DNA of 64,000 nucleotides from G958295645 sp965242735 (GCA_965242735.1 OZ251497.1:1178001-1242000); one strand, 5' to 3'; shown: positions 9,001 to 16,798, numbered from the stretch's first letter. Made by a program: numbers and translations. Notes: generated from the sequence alone by a model not told the origin.

Positions 9001-10163
9001 CGGTGTGGGGCCAGGCGAACGCGGGCGCGTTCGAGAGCTCGCCCGACGACGGCCTGACGGTCGAGGGCCGCACGCGCTCCGTCTACGCCGGGCTCGACTA
9101 CGGATTCGGCTCGGGCCTGCTGGTCGGGCTGGCCGCGTCGCGCAACACGCTGGCGTCCGACTTCGACAGCGAGATCAACGGCGCCGGCGCCGTCGACGCG
9201 CGCCTGACGAACCTGTACCCCTACGCGCACTGGTCGCCGCGCGAGGGACTCGGGCTGTGGGGACTCGTCGGCGCGGGCCGCGGCAGCGCCGACCTGGCCG
9301 AGACGGCGGGCGGACGCTTCAGGACGGACCTGACGATGCGCATGCTCGCGCTCGGCGGACGCCAGGAGCTGATCGGCGCGCTCGCGCTGAAGGCCGACGC
9401 GTTCACCGTGCGCATCACGTCGGAAGACGGCGCCGGACTGGCCGGCGTGACGGCCGTGGCGCACCGCGCGCGTCTGGCGCCCGAGCTGGCCGGACAGTGG
9501 ACCATGGGCGGCGGCATGGCCGTGCGCGCGCGCTTCGAGCTGGGCGCGCGCTACGACCGCGGCGACGCCGAGACGGGCCTCGGCGCCGAGGCGGGCGCCG
9601 AATTCGGGTTCGCGCATCTGGGCAGCGGCTTGAGCATCGACGCGCGCGGCCGGACGCTGCTGGCGCACCAGAAGGACCAGTTCCGCGAGTGGGGCGCCAG
9701 CTTCGCCCTGCGGCTCCAGCCCGGCGGCGAGGAGGGCGGCCTGTCGTTCTCGCTCGAACCGTCGTGGGGCGAGGCGGCCAGCGGGACGGCCGCGCTGTGG
9801 CAGGCGCAGGCCGGCCTGGGCGGCTTGGGCGGCCAGGAGCGGGGCGTCGGCACGGCCGCGGCGCTCGCCGGCGCGCCCGGCTGGACGCCGGACCGGCTGG
9901 CGATGGAACTGGGCTGGGGCTTCGTCCTGCCGGGCGGCGCGCAGATCGCGCCGTTCGGACGCTGGAGCCGAGAAGGCGCCGCAGGCTACCGCCTCAACGC
10001 CGGCACCCGGTGGACCGCCCTGGCCGCGCCCGGCGAACACCAAGCCGAAGGGAGCCCGCGCCGCGTGCAGCTGACGGTCGACCTCTTCGGCGAGCAGGCG
10101 GCCGTCGACGCCCAGCCCGCCCAACGCCGCATCGGACTGCTCGGCAGAATCGCCTTCCGGTAG
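3048..10163 (+). CDS. Giant autotransporter adhesin with SWM-like and cadherin-like repeats
   Basis: Predicted surface protein of 2371 residues. From ATG 3048 there is a plausible Sec signal peptide (hydrophobic core VAGLAAVVLASLGG, cleavage near GLAAQ). Residues about 33-1195 form nine repeats of 115-130 residues with the pattern ERIxVxVTFxxxVxVTGxPQ...SGTGTxxLxFRY...DxDGL...LNGGTI...GHKVDG, matching SWM-type (SwmB) surface repeats. Residues about 1200-1700 form five cadherin-like repeats (ENVAGP, FEVDAASGAVRYVG, DVNEAPAF) rich in Asp/Glu, suggesting calcium binding. An Ig-like domain and a Gly-rich linker follow. The last 390 or so residues, from TGWTVWGQ, alternate like an autotransporter barrel and end in IAFR. 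Type V secretion to the cell surface is inferred. The start is uncertain: ATG 2913 is also in frame and adds 45 residues. Confidence 0.88.
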   Translation: MTCGVAVARVAGLAAVVLASLGGFGSGLAAQTPTVTGLSVNSPSTSNFKELTHHDQFWLTEVIRVKVAFSDSVDVTGTPHVVLGIGSCTDCFAEYASGTGTDTLLFAYEVLRGDTDSTGISIAADALKLNSGTINASGSGAAASLNLGTHAFTDDAARKVQTIDNNNATGANTGVVNILQNDPASGDTYKLGETIWITLVFSRNVSGQGQDWRQHFKVLIRIGDKVRRMDYDSGASTTQWVFRYAVQANDLDADGYTIEGRAFIGGVISHFTSRNMGRQAIVNDGDRKVDGSQGVPGITSVTLGAPAGGDTHFAGDAVEATVKFTQPVAVDTTGGKPQLGLQIGANTRQAPYVSGTGTTDLVFRYVVVAADSDTDGLSTFGTALGLNGGTITDTVSASPTNVVRALGDAALGAQSGHRVDGSAAMGVVGLALASRPASGDTYGLSEAIEARVTFNRSVTVTGTPQLDLLFGTDTVQADYVSGGGGTALTFRHVVASGDVDADGLSVDTLKLNSGTIVDARSGGAAAGRALGAHVAITDDGNHKVDGSVEVAPAVTGVSFASAPAAGGVYELGERIEVEVTFDKLVDVTTTDGTPSLALEIGTATRQAGYASGTGTSALTFSYEVAAGDEDADGASVTVLALNGGAIAISGGTAAAELALGSHAIVNDGAHVVDAGTYVTGLALSDPVVGDTYELRDTIKVVLTFSKAVDVTGTPQLGLTVTSARTAPYASGTGTTELTFQYVVQSVDLDNDGLSIGASALGLNGGTITTSGTGSNAGLSLAGHTVTNSAGHKVYGNLYAPAVSGLSMSSVPAAAETYAATDTIEAEVTFNRRVNVVTTGGTPQLALGIGANTRQAAYASGTGTNVLKFRYVVVAADADPDGIEVAAGALTLNSGAINDVRRTVPLAASLGLGTHALSAQAGHKVDGTIAPASVSGAAITSRPASGDTYGLGERIAVEVTFDRAVAVTGSPQLEVEITGVLRPARYASGSGTTALAFHYWVRGAGSGGAGPGGVDQTTAGVSVSAGALSLNGGTIKNVANPERDFSAALGLGSHALTNDPSHKVDGSVEAAPVVTGVEVASRPTGPTGYGSGAGIVLRVSFSRAVTVTGAPRLAVVIGIARRRAAYVSGSGTDVLEFRYRVVPSDADRNGFSVPANALELAGGAIGLSGGSEDAELSLGSHALADVTGHAVDGGTGADDPRFERREYVFELAENVAGPVELGEVSAADPYDSDVSYSLGDGARGFEVNEWGGELRYVGSGLDAESEPKRVMKVLATAEDGREGEALVIVHVLDENEAPAFAEDRLAFRLPENVAGPLALGVAEASDPDEGDALSYALASGDAGLFEVDAASGEVRYVGDGEDYDGSGPKSWALEVVATDRAGLSAVAAVVVSLGDENEAPAFADSTYAFELPENAAGPVVVGTVRAIDPDASDRLVYELASGGAGLFEVDAASGAVRYVGPGEDAETDEGPKSWALVVRATDGGGLSAEASVSVSLLDVNEAPAFEAERYEWEFDENVAGPLALGVVRASDPDRADTTLAYSLSGEGAALFEADAASGAVRYVGSGEDYEAGPTSWTFEVVATDGEGLQGRVPAEVTLLNVNEAPAFADSAYAFELAENQAGPVELGRVEASDEDADDELTYSLSGGGGRFEVDAASGAVRYVGSGEDYEAGPRSYELALRVTDAGGLSGEARGVVALLDVNEGPEAVGAMAPKTLEAYGAAAEEDLGQYFRDPDGDALSYAAESSAPSVAAVSVAAGRLSIAPQAIGVATVTVTARDPDGLEGTQTVAVTVEASRSERARALEAALTAFGRSVGTEAVDAIGGRLGVESSSVLGRSHVQLGSRSVGCGALGGEAASSCGWAQLARGASSLLGVQLNGPAAMAGPAGGSGGGSVSLDAVSLLFGDGSSGAQDGLASGFGGGGAYNGQQAPPEPGGGEQRGGLKFDPLSGGDLRSRSSFRLSFGDDGADAGARDAGAPQSAVGTGWTVWGQANAGAFESSPDDGLTVEGRTRSVYAGLDYGFGSGLLVGLAASRNTLASDFDSEINGAGAVDARLTNLYPYAHWSPREGLGLWGLVGAGRGSADLAETAGGRFRTDLTMRMLALGGRQELIGALALKADAFTVRITSEDGAGLAGVTAVAHRARLAPELAGQWTMGGGMAVRARFELGARYDRGDAETGLGAEAGAEFGFAHLGSGLSIDARGRTLLAHQKDQFREWGASFALRLQPGGEEGGLSFSLEPSWGEAASGTAALWQAQAGLGGLGGQERGVGTAAALAGAPGWTPDRLAMELGWGFVLPGGAQIAPFGRWSREGAAGYRLNAGTRWTALAAPGEHQAEGSPRRVQLTVDLFGEQAAVDAQPAQRRIGLLGRIAFR
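3141..6646 (+). repeat. Nine tandem SWM-like repeats within the adhesin gene
   Basis: Nine units of about 360-390 bases. Each ends in the coding equivalent of GHKVDGS or a variant (NDGDRKVDGS, DDGNHKVDGS, VTGHAVDGG). Units 3 to 9 are far more alike at DNA level than units 1 and 2, which points to recent recombination or expansion among the later units. Confidence 0.85.
6650..8152 (+). repeat. Five tandem cadherin-like repeats within the adhesin gene
   Basis: Five units of about 300 bases, each with ENxAGPxxLG near its start, a central FEVDAASGAVRYVG-type segment and a closing DVNEAPAF-type segment. Stretches of 20-30 identical bases recur between units, for example near 7090, 7395, 7710 and 8005. 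Confidence 0.85.
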
Positions 10164-10483
10164 CCCGTCCTAGCGTTCGGCCGCTTCCGCGCAAGCGCGT
10201 CCGCCCCGGCGTCACGCCGCCAAGGCGGCCGCCGCCGCGGAGGCCGGCCGAACGCTTGGACCCCGCCGCCCAACGGCGCCGGCTCAGCTTGGCAGGTACG
10301 CTGAGCGGTTCGACCCCGGGGACCCCGGCCGCGTCCGCCTTCCTTCGGCCCGCGTCCGCCTTCCTTCGGCGTGCCCCGAGGATGCGCGGATCACCGCCCC
10401 GGAGCGCATCAAGTTGACTTGGATCCCCCCCCGCGGATCGACCTACGCGCTCCCATGTCGACCGCAGCCGGTCCCATGCAGCC
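10164..10483. other. Intergenic region after the adhesin, with a long inverted repeat
   Basis: No convincing gene. A perfect 12-base inverted repeat (AGCGTTCGGCCG at 10172-10183, its complement at 10245-10256) starts nine bases after the adhesin stop. The 61-base loop can itself fold as a GGCGTCACGCC/GGCGGCC structure. It could act as a terminator or mRNA 3' end, but no T-run follows. A 21-base direct repeat lies further right. Confidence 0.5.
10331..10370. repeat. Two copies of a 19-base direct repeat, period 21
   Basis: GCGTCCGCCTTCCTTCGGC occurs at 10331-10349 and again at 10352-10370. It lies between the adhesin and the Rpn-family gene. Function unknown. Confidence 0.85.
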
Positions 10484-11557
10484 ATGGAGGCGTCCCGCCC
10501 CGTGTGCGACTTTCCCCGGACCGAGCTGCGGGGGAGCCGTCGGCCGCCGGCGCGCTCCCCCCGGCGGAGCCCCGGGGAGCGGCCCTTGCGCAAAGAGGCG
10601 AAGCACGGCGAGACGGACCGCGTCTACAAGCGGTTCTACGCGGACCCGGCCGTCGTCGAGGAGATCGTGCGCGACTTCGTCGGGGGCGCGTGGACGCGCG
10701 AGCTGGATTTCGGCACGCTCGAGCGGCTGCCGACCGAGATGGTCGACCCCGTGCTGCCGGTCGTGCGGCACGCCGACATGATGTGGCGGGTGCGGTTCCG
10801 GGACCGGCCGCTGCACGTCGTCCTGCTGTTCGAGTTCCAGTCGGGACCGGACCCGAACATGGCGGTGCGGATCGCCGTCGAGACGGGCGTGTTCTACCGC
10901 GAGCTGGCCGAGCTGCGCAAGCGGGATCCCAGCGTGGGCGAGCATGTGGTCGTGCCAGTGGTGGTGAAGAGCTTCGAGGGCACGTGGACGGCGGCGCGGG
11001 GCATGGCCGAATGGCTGGGCGAGGGCGTGCCCGAGGAGCTGGTTCCATATGCGGCCGGCCGGCGCTACGCGTTGCTGGACGAGTCTGCGGAGGCGAAGAA
11101 GGCCGGGGCTGCCAGCGGCGGCTCCGGCGGCGTGGTGCGTGCGGGCATGGTGTTGCGCCACGAGCGCGACGTGACGCGGCTGGCGGCGGCGGTGCGGGAT
11201 CTGGACGTGCAGTTGGACGCGTCGTCGGTCGCGCGCGGCGCGCTCGTGGAGTGGCTTCGGAGCCAGATGATAAATTCGGGTGCGACGGAGGCGGAGGTCG
11301 CGCACCTGGACACCCTACGGGAGGCGGGCGAGATGTACGTGAATCAATTCCAGGAAACGTTCCGCGACGGCTTGGCGCAGGGCCTCCAGAAGGCCCACGT
11401 CGACATGGCGCGGTGGAAGTTCGGCGAGGAGACGGCGCAGCGGCTGGCCGAGCTGCTCGAAGCGGCGGGAGACGCGGAGCGCGTCTCTCGAATCGGGCGG
11501 TTGCTCGTCGAGTGCGAGACGGGCGAAGAGCTGATCGCGAAGGCCGCGCGGGCCTGA
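10484..11557 (+). CDS. Rpn/PD-(D/E)XK family putative transposase or nuclease
   Basis: Matches the Rpn family (recombination-promoting nuclease, related to YhgA-like putative transposases), whose characterised members are Mg-dependent DNA endonucleases that promote RecA-independent recombination. Visible features: the N-terminal segment DRVYKRFYADP, then HADMMWRV with Asp98, and LLFEFQSGPD with Glu117 and Gln119, followed by AVRIAVETGVFYREL. This is the D...ExQ active site typical of the group. The C-terminal third has the helical EEL/RIGRLLVECETGEELI-type tail seen in long members. The first 35 residues are Arg/Pro-rich and unlike the family, so TTG 10586 is an alternative start. No terminal inverted repeats were found around it. 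Confidence 0.82.
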   Translation: MEASRPVCDFPRTELRGSRRPPARSPRRSPGERPLRKEAKHGETDRVYKRFYADPAVVEEIVRDFVGGAWTRELDFGTLERLPTEMVDPVLPVVRHADMMWRVRFRDRPLHVVLLFEFQSGPDPNMAVRIAVETGVFYRELAELRKRDPSVGEHVVVPVVVKSFEGTWTAARGMAEWLGEGVPEELVPYAAGRRYALLDESAEAKKAGAASGGSGGVVRAGMVLRHERDVTRLAAAVRDLDVQLDASSVARGALVEWLRSQMINSGATEAEVAHLDTLREAGEMYVNQFQETFRDGLAQGLQKAHVDMARWKFGEETAQRLAELLEAAGDAERVSRIGRLLVECETGEELIAKAARA

Positions 11558-11609
11558 CGGAAGACCCGCGCAGCCTTGCGGACTTCGAAGCGGCGCCAGC
11601 CTCCGCCCG

Positions 11610-13103
11610 TCACCCCCGACTTCGGTCGAACGCGATCTGGCGCCCGCAGGGCTCCCGGCTCACCTCTCCGTCCTTGAACACCGTTCTGCCGCCCACCCAC
11701 GTCCGCACCGGCCAGCCGGAGAGCTGCGCGCGGTGCCACGGCGTCCAACCGCATTTCGTCCGCTGGTTCGCATTCCGCACCTCGCGCCGCAACGACAGAT
11801 CGACCAGCGTCAAGTCGGCGTCGAACCCTTCTTCGATCCGGCCCTTGCGGGCGATGCTCCAGACACGGGCGGGCGCGCCGGACGTCCACCGCGCCACCTG
11901 CTCCAGCGTGCAGCGCCCCTGATTGACCTGGTCCAGCAGGAGGGGCAGGGCCACTTCGACCGCGGGCACGCCGGACGGCGAGTCGGGGTAGGGCGTCCGC
12001 TTTTCTTCCAGAGTGTGGGGCGCATGGTCGGTGGCGATCATGTCGATCGCGCCTTCCTTGAGGGCGTTCCACAGGGCCGCGCGGTCGGACGCCGTCTTCA
12101 ACGCCGGGTTCATTTGTGCCCGCGTGCCGAGGCGGGCATAGTCGGAGACGTCGAGGAAGATGTGATGCGGACAGGCTTCGGACGTGACCAAGGGGCCGGC
12201 CTCGGCCACGAGGGCGGCTTCGTCCGCCGTGGAGACGTGCAGCACATGGAGCCGGCGCCCGTGCCGCCGGGCCAAGCCGATCGCCTGCCGGGTCGCCCGC
12301 ACGGCGGCCGTCCGGTCTCTGATCCGGGAGTGGTCGCTGATCGACAGCAGCGCCTTCTCGCTCGACCTCTGCCTGCCGGACGGCGCGGGCGCGAAGTCGT
12401 GGGCGCTCGAGGTGGTCGCGACGGTCCGTGCGGAGCCCGAGGGCGCGCCGTCCGGTCCGTCCGTCCCTGTCCGGCCGCTTGGCTTCGGAGCTCGGGCCCG
12501 CCTCTCCTCGCACAGCCGCGCCCGGTTGGCGCGCACCGTCGCCTCGTCCTCGCAGTGCGCGGCGATGGGCAACGCCGTCTCGGCGAACAGGCGCTCCAGC
12601 AGCTCCGGGTCGTCCAGCAGCATGTTCCCCGTGCTCGACCCTAGGAAGACCTTGATGCCCGGCGTGCGCGAGGCGAAGGCCGGGTCGCGCGACGCCTTCG
12701 CGAGTTCCGCCAAGTTGTCGCGGGTGGCGCCGACGTAGAACCCGTAGTTGACCACGCACTTGCGGGCCGCCAGCGCCAGCTTGGCCTCCAGCGCTTCGGC
12801 CGTGACCGTCTGCGGCACGGTGTTCGGCATGTCCAGGAACGACGTGACTCCCCCGGCCGCGCACGCCCGGCTTCCGGTGGCCAAGTCCTCCTTGTGCGTC
12901 AGCCCCGGGTCCCGAAAATGCACGTGAGCGTCGATGACGCCGGGCAGCAAGTGGAGCCCCGACGCGTTGATCGTCTCGTCGGCCCGCAGCGTGGGCGCCG
13001 CGTCCAGCGCCGCGATCCGCCCGTCCTCCAAGAGCACGGAAATGCGCGCGATCCCGCCGGGCAGCACCACGTCCGCGTTTCGGATCAGCGTGCGGTGCGC
13101 CAT
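11610..13103 (-). CDS. pyrC: Dihydroorotase (class I), with an internal low-complexity insert
   Basis: Third enzyme of de novo pyrimidine synthesis, cyclising N-carbamoyl-aspartate to dihydroorotate. Binuclear zinc ligands are visible: DAHVHFRDPG (His60, His62), the carboxylated-lysine segment GIKVFLGSSTG (Lys151), AAHCEDE (His183), HVLHVST and the late IATDHAPH (Asp). ATG 13103 gives 497 residues, about 50 more than usual. The excess is one Ser/Arg/Gly/Pro-rich block at residues about 203-252 (12348-12497), between the His183 segment and SDHSRIRDRTAAVRA. Part of that block matches the adhesin repeats in DNA. It lies 58 bases downstream of nfuA on the same strand, so the two may be co-transcribed. 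Allantoinase is a less likely alternative. Confidence 0.9.
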   Translation of the reverse strand: MAHRTLIRNADVVLPGGIARISVLLEDGRIAALDAAPTLRADETINASGLHLLPGVIDAHVHFRDPGLTHKEDLATGSRACAAGGVTSFLDMPNTVPQTVTAEALEAKLALAARKCVVNYGFYVGATRDNLAELAKASRDPAFASRTPGIKVFLGSSTGNMLLDDPELLERLFAETALPIAAHCEDEATVRANRARLCEERRARAPKPSGRTGTDGPDGAPSGSARTVATTSSAHDFAPAPSGRQRSSEKALLSISDHSRIRDRTAAVRATRQAIGLARRHGRRLHVLHVSTADEAALVAEAGPLVTSEACPHHIFLDVSDYARLGTRAQMNPALKTASDRAALWNALKEGAIDMIATDHAPHTLEEKRTPYPDSPSGVPAVEVALPLLLDQVNQGRCTLEQVARWTSGAPARVWSIARKGRIEEGFDADLTLVDLSLRREVRNANQRTKCGWTPWHRAQLSGWPVRTWVGGRTVFKDGEVSREPCGRQIAFDRSRG

Positions 13104-13161
13104 CCCGCGGCCTCGCGGCGTCGCCGGTCGCCCGTCTTCGCCCGCCAAGTGAATTCGCCCG

Positions 13162-13752
13162 CTACGTGAAGTAGGGGTTCTCTCCGCTCATGTGGTCGGT
13201 CACGTCGTGGATGGCCGTGACTTCCGGGACGGCCTGCGAGACCATCCTCTCCACGCCTTGGCGCAGCGTCATGCGCGACATGGCGCATCCCTGGCACCCG
13301 CCCGCCATCTCGATGTAGACCTCGTTTCCCTGGACGTCCACGAGATTGATCGCGCCTCCGTGCGCGGCGACGGCCGGATTCACCTCCGTGTCGAGCACCT
13401 GCCGCACCCGGTCCGCGATCTCGCCGCTCGGCGCCGCCGCGGCCACCGCCGCCTTCACGGCATCCGGGTCGGGCGTGACCTGGAACCCGCTCTCCTGCAA
13501 CGTCTCGACGAAGTCGACCGACGCGCCGTCCAGACGCTTGACGCTGGCCTCGTCCACCAGCACCGTGAAGTCGCCCGCCGGGACCTCCACGTCCGACTCC
13601 CGCCGGCTCGCCGACTCGACCAACGTCAGTTCGTAGGCGGGCGCGAACGGACTTCCGCCGACCGCGATCCGCAACGCCTGGGGTCCGTCTTCCTCCTGGT
13701 CCATGAAGGACAAGACCATGTCGCGGGCCTTGTCCGTGAAGTTGAGCTTCAT
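13162..13752 (-). CDS. nfuA: NfuA-type iron-sulfur cluster carrier
   Basis: Protein of 196 residues with the NfuA layout. The N-terminal half is a degenerate A-type (HesB/IscA-like) domain without cysteines. The C-terminal half is a NifU domain carrying GGCQGCAMS (Cys153, Cys156), which binds a 4Fe-4S cluster between two subunits and delivers it to client enzymes. Length is close to E. coli NfuA (191). A GGAGAG ribosome-binding site stands about nine bases before ATG 13752. The dihydroorotase gene follows on the same strand. No oddity in the protein itself; the 5' flank contains a 36-base tandem repeat. Confidence 0.92.
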   Translation of the reverse strand: MKLNFTDKARDMVLSFMDQEEDGPQALRIAVGGSPFAPAYELTLVESASRRESDVEVPAGDFTVLVDEASVKRLDGASVDFVETLQESGFQVTPDPDAVKAAVAAAAPSGEIADRVRQVLDTEVNPAVAAHGGAINLVDVQGNEVYIEMAGGCQGCAMSRMTLRQGVERMVSQAVPEVTAIHDVTDHMSGENPYFT

Positions 13753-13800
13753 GTTTCGCGTCTCTCCGCGTGCGGGTCCACCGGTCCGCGATCTGCTCTC

Positions 13801-13856
13801 GTCGCGACGAGTTCGGCCAGTCTCGCATCTGTCGCCGTCGCGACGAGTTCGGCCAG
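13801..13856. repeat. Tandem direct repeat, period 36
   Basis: GTCGCGACGAGTTCGGCCAG occurs at 13801-13820 and 13837-13856. It lies in the 112-base gap between the TonB receptor stop and the nfuA start, so it could affect the nfuA promoter. Function unknown. Confidence 0.85.
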
Positions 13857-13864
13857 CCTCAAAT

Positions 13865-16798
13865 CTACTCCCATCTCCACAAGTAGTTCATCCGAACATA
13901 GAAGAAGGCGCCGTTGAAGCCGTAGGGAGTGTACTCGCTGTAGGGGTTGCCCACCAGCCCGGCGGTGGGGTTCAGGTCCGGAAACTGGTTCAGCACGTTC
14001 TGTCCGCCCAGCGCGAAGCTGGTGGACTCGCTCAAGGAATAGGCCGCTTCCAAGTCCACGGTGGGGTCGCCGTCGTAGAAGCGGACGTCTTCGGAGTCGT
14101 ACCAGCCGCCGTAGTAGTTGAGACGGGCCAGGAAGCGCCAGGGTTCGGGGGCGTGGCTGGCCGACAGGCTCCAGCGCGTGCGCGGCAGGGCTTCCTGAAG
14201 CTCGCGGATGCGCCGGGCGTCGATGACGGCGTCGCTCCACTTGGTCACCTTCGTGTCGGTGTGGTTGAAGAGAAGCGTGAAGACCGTCGCGCCGCCCAAC
14301 GCCGCCGGTTCGTAGGTGGCCACCACGTCCACGCCCTGGGTCCGCGTGTCGAAGTCGTTGGTGAAGAAGCGGAAGTCCCGCACGTTGGCGGCGCTGGCGA
14401 TCCCTTCCGCGAGAAGCTGCTCCACTTCGGGCGGGTCGAGCCGGAAGTCCTGCGTCAGCGATATCCGCTGGGTCACGGCGATCCGGAAGTAGTCCGCGGT
14501 CAGGTTCAGCGAGCCCAGTTCCAGCACGGCGCCGAGCGCGATGTTGAGGGATTCTTCCGGCTGCAGTTGCTTGCCGCCGCGCAGCCGGGCGACGGCCGAG
14601 GTGGACGCGATCGTGGCCTTGTTGACCGGAGCGTTGATCTCCCGGTCGAACTCGGTGGTCACGTTGAACGCGTTCTGCTGGCCCGGCGTCGGCGCCCGAA
14701 AGCCGGTGCTGACGCTGCCGCGCACGCCGACCGCGCTCGTCAGGCTGTAGCGGCCGGCCAGCTTGCCGTTCACCGTGACGCCGAAGTCGGAGAAGTCCTC
14801 GAAGCGCAGCGCGCCGCCGAGCGTCCAGCGGTCGTCGTCCGGGTCCCGCATCTCCGCGTCGCCGTAGAAGGCGTAGTTGGAACGGGACCAGTCGCCGACC
14901 GACAAGGGCCCGAAGCCGGGGAAGCCGTCCGAAGCCGCCCGAAAGCCCTGGGCCGCCAGCGGGCCGAACTCCCACGACTCTCGCTGGCCTCCGATGATCT
15001 CGAACCGTTCGTCGCGCCACTCGCCGCCGCCGGCCAAGTTGACCAAGTCGTTGATCCGGTAGGACAGGTCGGCGTGAACGTTGAGCTCCTGCTGCTGGTA
15101 GGAGCCGAGGTCGAAGGAGAGCGGCGTGTCGGGTCCGAGCGACGCGTTCGTCGTCTGGTCGATGAAGAAGTCGAGGCGATTGCTGCCGAAGCTGGCGCTG
15201 GCGTCCCAGTGCAGGCCGAACCCCGTTTCGCCCTTCAGTCCCGCGGCCACGGAGCCGTCCAGCAGGTCGGCGCCGAACTGGGGCGTGTATCCGCCCGGCA
15301 GGATTTCCTGGAACGAGAAGCAGTTGGGGTCCTCCTTCACCTTGGCGAACGCGACGGGGTCCGGCACGCCGCCGACGATGCGCACCTCGGGACAGGCCGC
15401 GGATCCGTCGAGAACGCCGTCGCGCGCGTCCAGCATGTCGGCAATGAGCAACGTCCGCCCTTGGTCGTTGCTGTATATGGCCTGCCGCTCGTTCGGGTTC
15501 CGGAAGTAGAAGCCGCCGACCACGGTCCGGGCGGCGTAGTTGCCGTGGCCGTAGAGCTGGACCGCGTCGCCCAGGAAAGCGCCGAAGTTGCCCCACAGCT
15601 TCACGTTGTCGGCAATGTCGGGCGAGCCCCACACCTGGGCCGGCGTCGCCACGGCGCTGTTGCCGGCCATGACGAGCCGCCGCGCGTCGTCGCGCTGCAC
15701 GCTCCGGCTGGTGGGTCCGGCGTTGCCGTATTCGGCGCTGAAGTTGGCGAAGCCCGTCTCTCCCAGCGGCAGGCCCACGTTGCCCGCGACCGTGTAGCTC
15801 TGGCCGTCTCCGGCGACGGGGTAGCTGCCCATGCGGGCCTCGAAGCTGCCGCCGGAGCGATCGTCGCGCAGCTGGAAGTTCATCACGCCGGCGATCGCGT
15901 CGGAGCCGTACTGCGCCGACGCCCCGTCCCGCAGGATCTCGACTTGGCGGAGCGCGATGGCGGGCACCACGGCGATGTCCGGCCCCTGTGCGCCGTCGGC
16001 GACCCCGTTGCCGAACCACGCGATGGCGGCGGCCCGGTGGCGCCGCTTCCCGTTGACCAGCACCAGCGTGTGGTCCGGCGCCAAGTTGCGCAGGTTGGCC
16101 GGGCGCGAGATGGTGGCGGCGTCGGCGATCGGCTGGATGTTGACGTTGTACGACGGCGCGATGTTGCGCAGCAGGCTGCTGAGGTCGGTGTCTCCCTGAT
16201 TCACGAAGTCGGCCGAGGCGATGGCGTCCACGGGCACCGGCGAGGCCGTGACCGCCCGCGGCCGGGCCCGGCTGCCCACCGTGACCAGCCCCTCGAGCGC
16301 GATCGCCGCTTGGGAGAGTTCCACGTCCAGGCGCGTCGTCTCGCCGTCGGCCACGACGACTTCCCGGAGCTGGGTCCCGTAGCCGACGAACGAAACGGCG
16401 ACGTCGTGGGTCCCCGCCGGAATGCCGGAGATGCGGTAGAGACCCTGCGGGCCCGCTGCGCCGCCGAGGCCCAGATCGACGAGCGACACTTGCGCTCCCG
16501 CCAGAGCGGCGCCCGTGCCCGCGGCCCGCACGCGTCCTTCCAGCGTGCCTTGCGCGGCAAGGCCGCGGGGCCCGCCGACGAGCGCCAAGACGACCAGGAC
16601 CGAGACGGCGGCCAAGCCCGCTCCCGATTTCGGGGCTCGCGCGAGGCGCCCGCTCGCGGAGGGCGTGCGGGCGCGGCAACCGGCCCAATTCCGCGCTGGG
16701 ACGACCCGCCTATCTCGTCTCGTCGCGGCCTCTGGACTCGCGCCGGCATGTTGGCGGTCATGGGTGACCGTCAAGACCGGTCCCTGCTCTCGTCTCAT
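13865..16798 (-). CDS. TonB-dependent outer-membrane receptor with carboxypeptidase-like N-terminal domain
   Basis: Protein of 977 residues. After a long basic leader comes a hydrophobic signal core (AAVSVLVVLALVGG) ending in GLAAQ. A carboxypeptidase regulatory-like (CarbopepD_reg) domain follows (GRVRAAGTGAALAGA... GLYRISGIPAGTHDV). The plug domain has LVLVNGKRRHR and QVEILRDGASAQYGSDAIAG, the usual TonB-box-distal plug signature. The remainder is a 22-strand-type barrel ending in NYLWRWE. Such receptors import siderophores, cobalamin, glycans or peptides; the ligand cannot be read. ATG 16798 is chosen because GGAGG stands five bases upstream. The start lies inside a 74-75 base tandem array, and the leader before the signal core is about 50 residues, unusually long. 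Confidence 0.88.
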   Translation of the reverse strand: MRREQGPVLTVTHDRQHAGASPEAATRRDRRVVPARNWAGCRARTPSASGRLARAPKSGAGLAAVSVLVVLALVGGPRGLAAQGTLEGRVRAAGTGAALAGAQVSLVDLGLGGAAGPQGLYRISGIPAGTHDVAVSFVGYGTQLREVVVADGETTRLDVELSQAAIALEGLVTVGSRARPRAVTASPVPVDAIASADFVNQGDTDLSSLLRNIAPSYNVNIQPIADAATISRPANLRNLAPDHTLVLVNGKRRHRAAAIAWFGNGVADGAQGPDIAVVPAIALRQVEILRDGASAQYGSDAIAGVMNFQLRDDRSGGSFEARMGSYPVAGDGQSYTVAGNVGLPLGETGFANFSAEYGNAGPTSRSVQRDDARRLVMAGNSAVATPAQVWGSPDIADNVKLWGNFGAFLGDAVQLYGHGNYAARTVVGGFYFRNPNERQAIYSNDQGRTLLIADMLDARDGVLDGSAACPEVRIVGGVPDPVAFAKVKEDPNCFSFQEILPGGYTPQFGADLLDGSVAAGLKGETGFGLHWDASASFGSNRLDFFIDQTTNASLGPDTPLSFDLGSYQQQELNVHADLSYRINDLVNLAGGGEWRDERFEIIGGQRESWEFGPLAAQGFRAASDGFPGFGPLSVGDWSRSNYAFYGDAEMRDPDDDRWTLGGALRFEDFSDFGVTVNGKLAGRYSLTSAVGVRGSVSTGFRAPTPGQQNAFNVTTEFDREINAPVNKATIASTSAVARLRGGKQLQPEESLNIALGAVLELGSLNLTADYFRIAVTQRISLTQDFRLDPPEVEQLLAEGIASAANVRDFRFFTNDFDTRTQGVDVVATYEPAALGGATVFTLLFNHTDTKVTKWSDAVIDARRIRELQEALPRTRWSLSASHAPEPWRFLARLNYYGGWYDSEDVRFYDGDPTVDLEAAYSLSESTSFALGGQNVLNQFPDLNPTAGLVGNPYSEYTPYGFNGAFFYVRMNYLWRWE

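Noticed and set aside
3198..10124. Uninterrupted minus-strand frame of about 2300 codons opposite the adhesin
   Set aside because: It is a mirror of the repeat-rich, high-GC adhesin gene: Arg/His-rich, with no domains. The plus-strand frame has signal peptide, repeats and barrel.
10484..11557. Insertion sequence ends around the Rpn-family gene
   Set aside because: No terminal inverted repeats or target duplications were found; Rpn genes usually lack them. The nearby 12-base inverted repeat lies on one side only.
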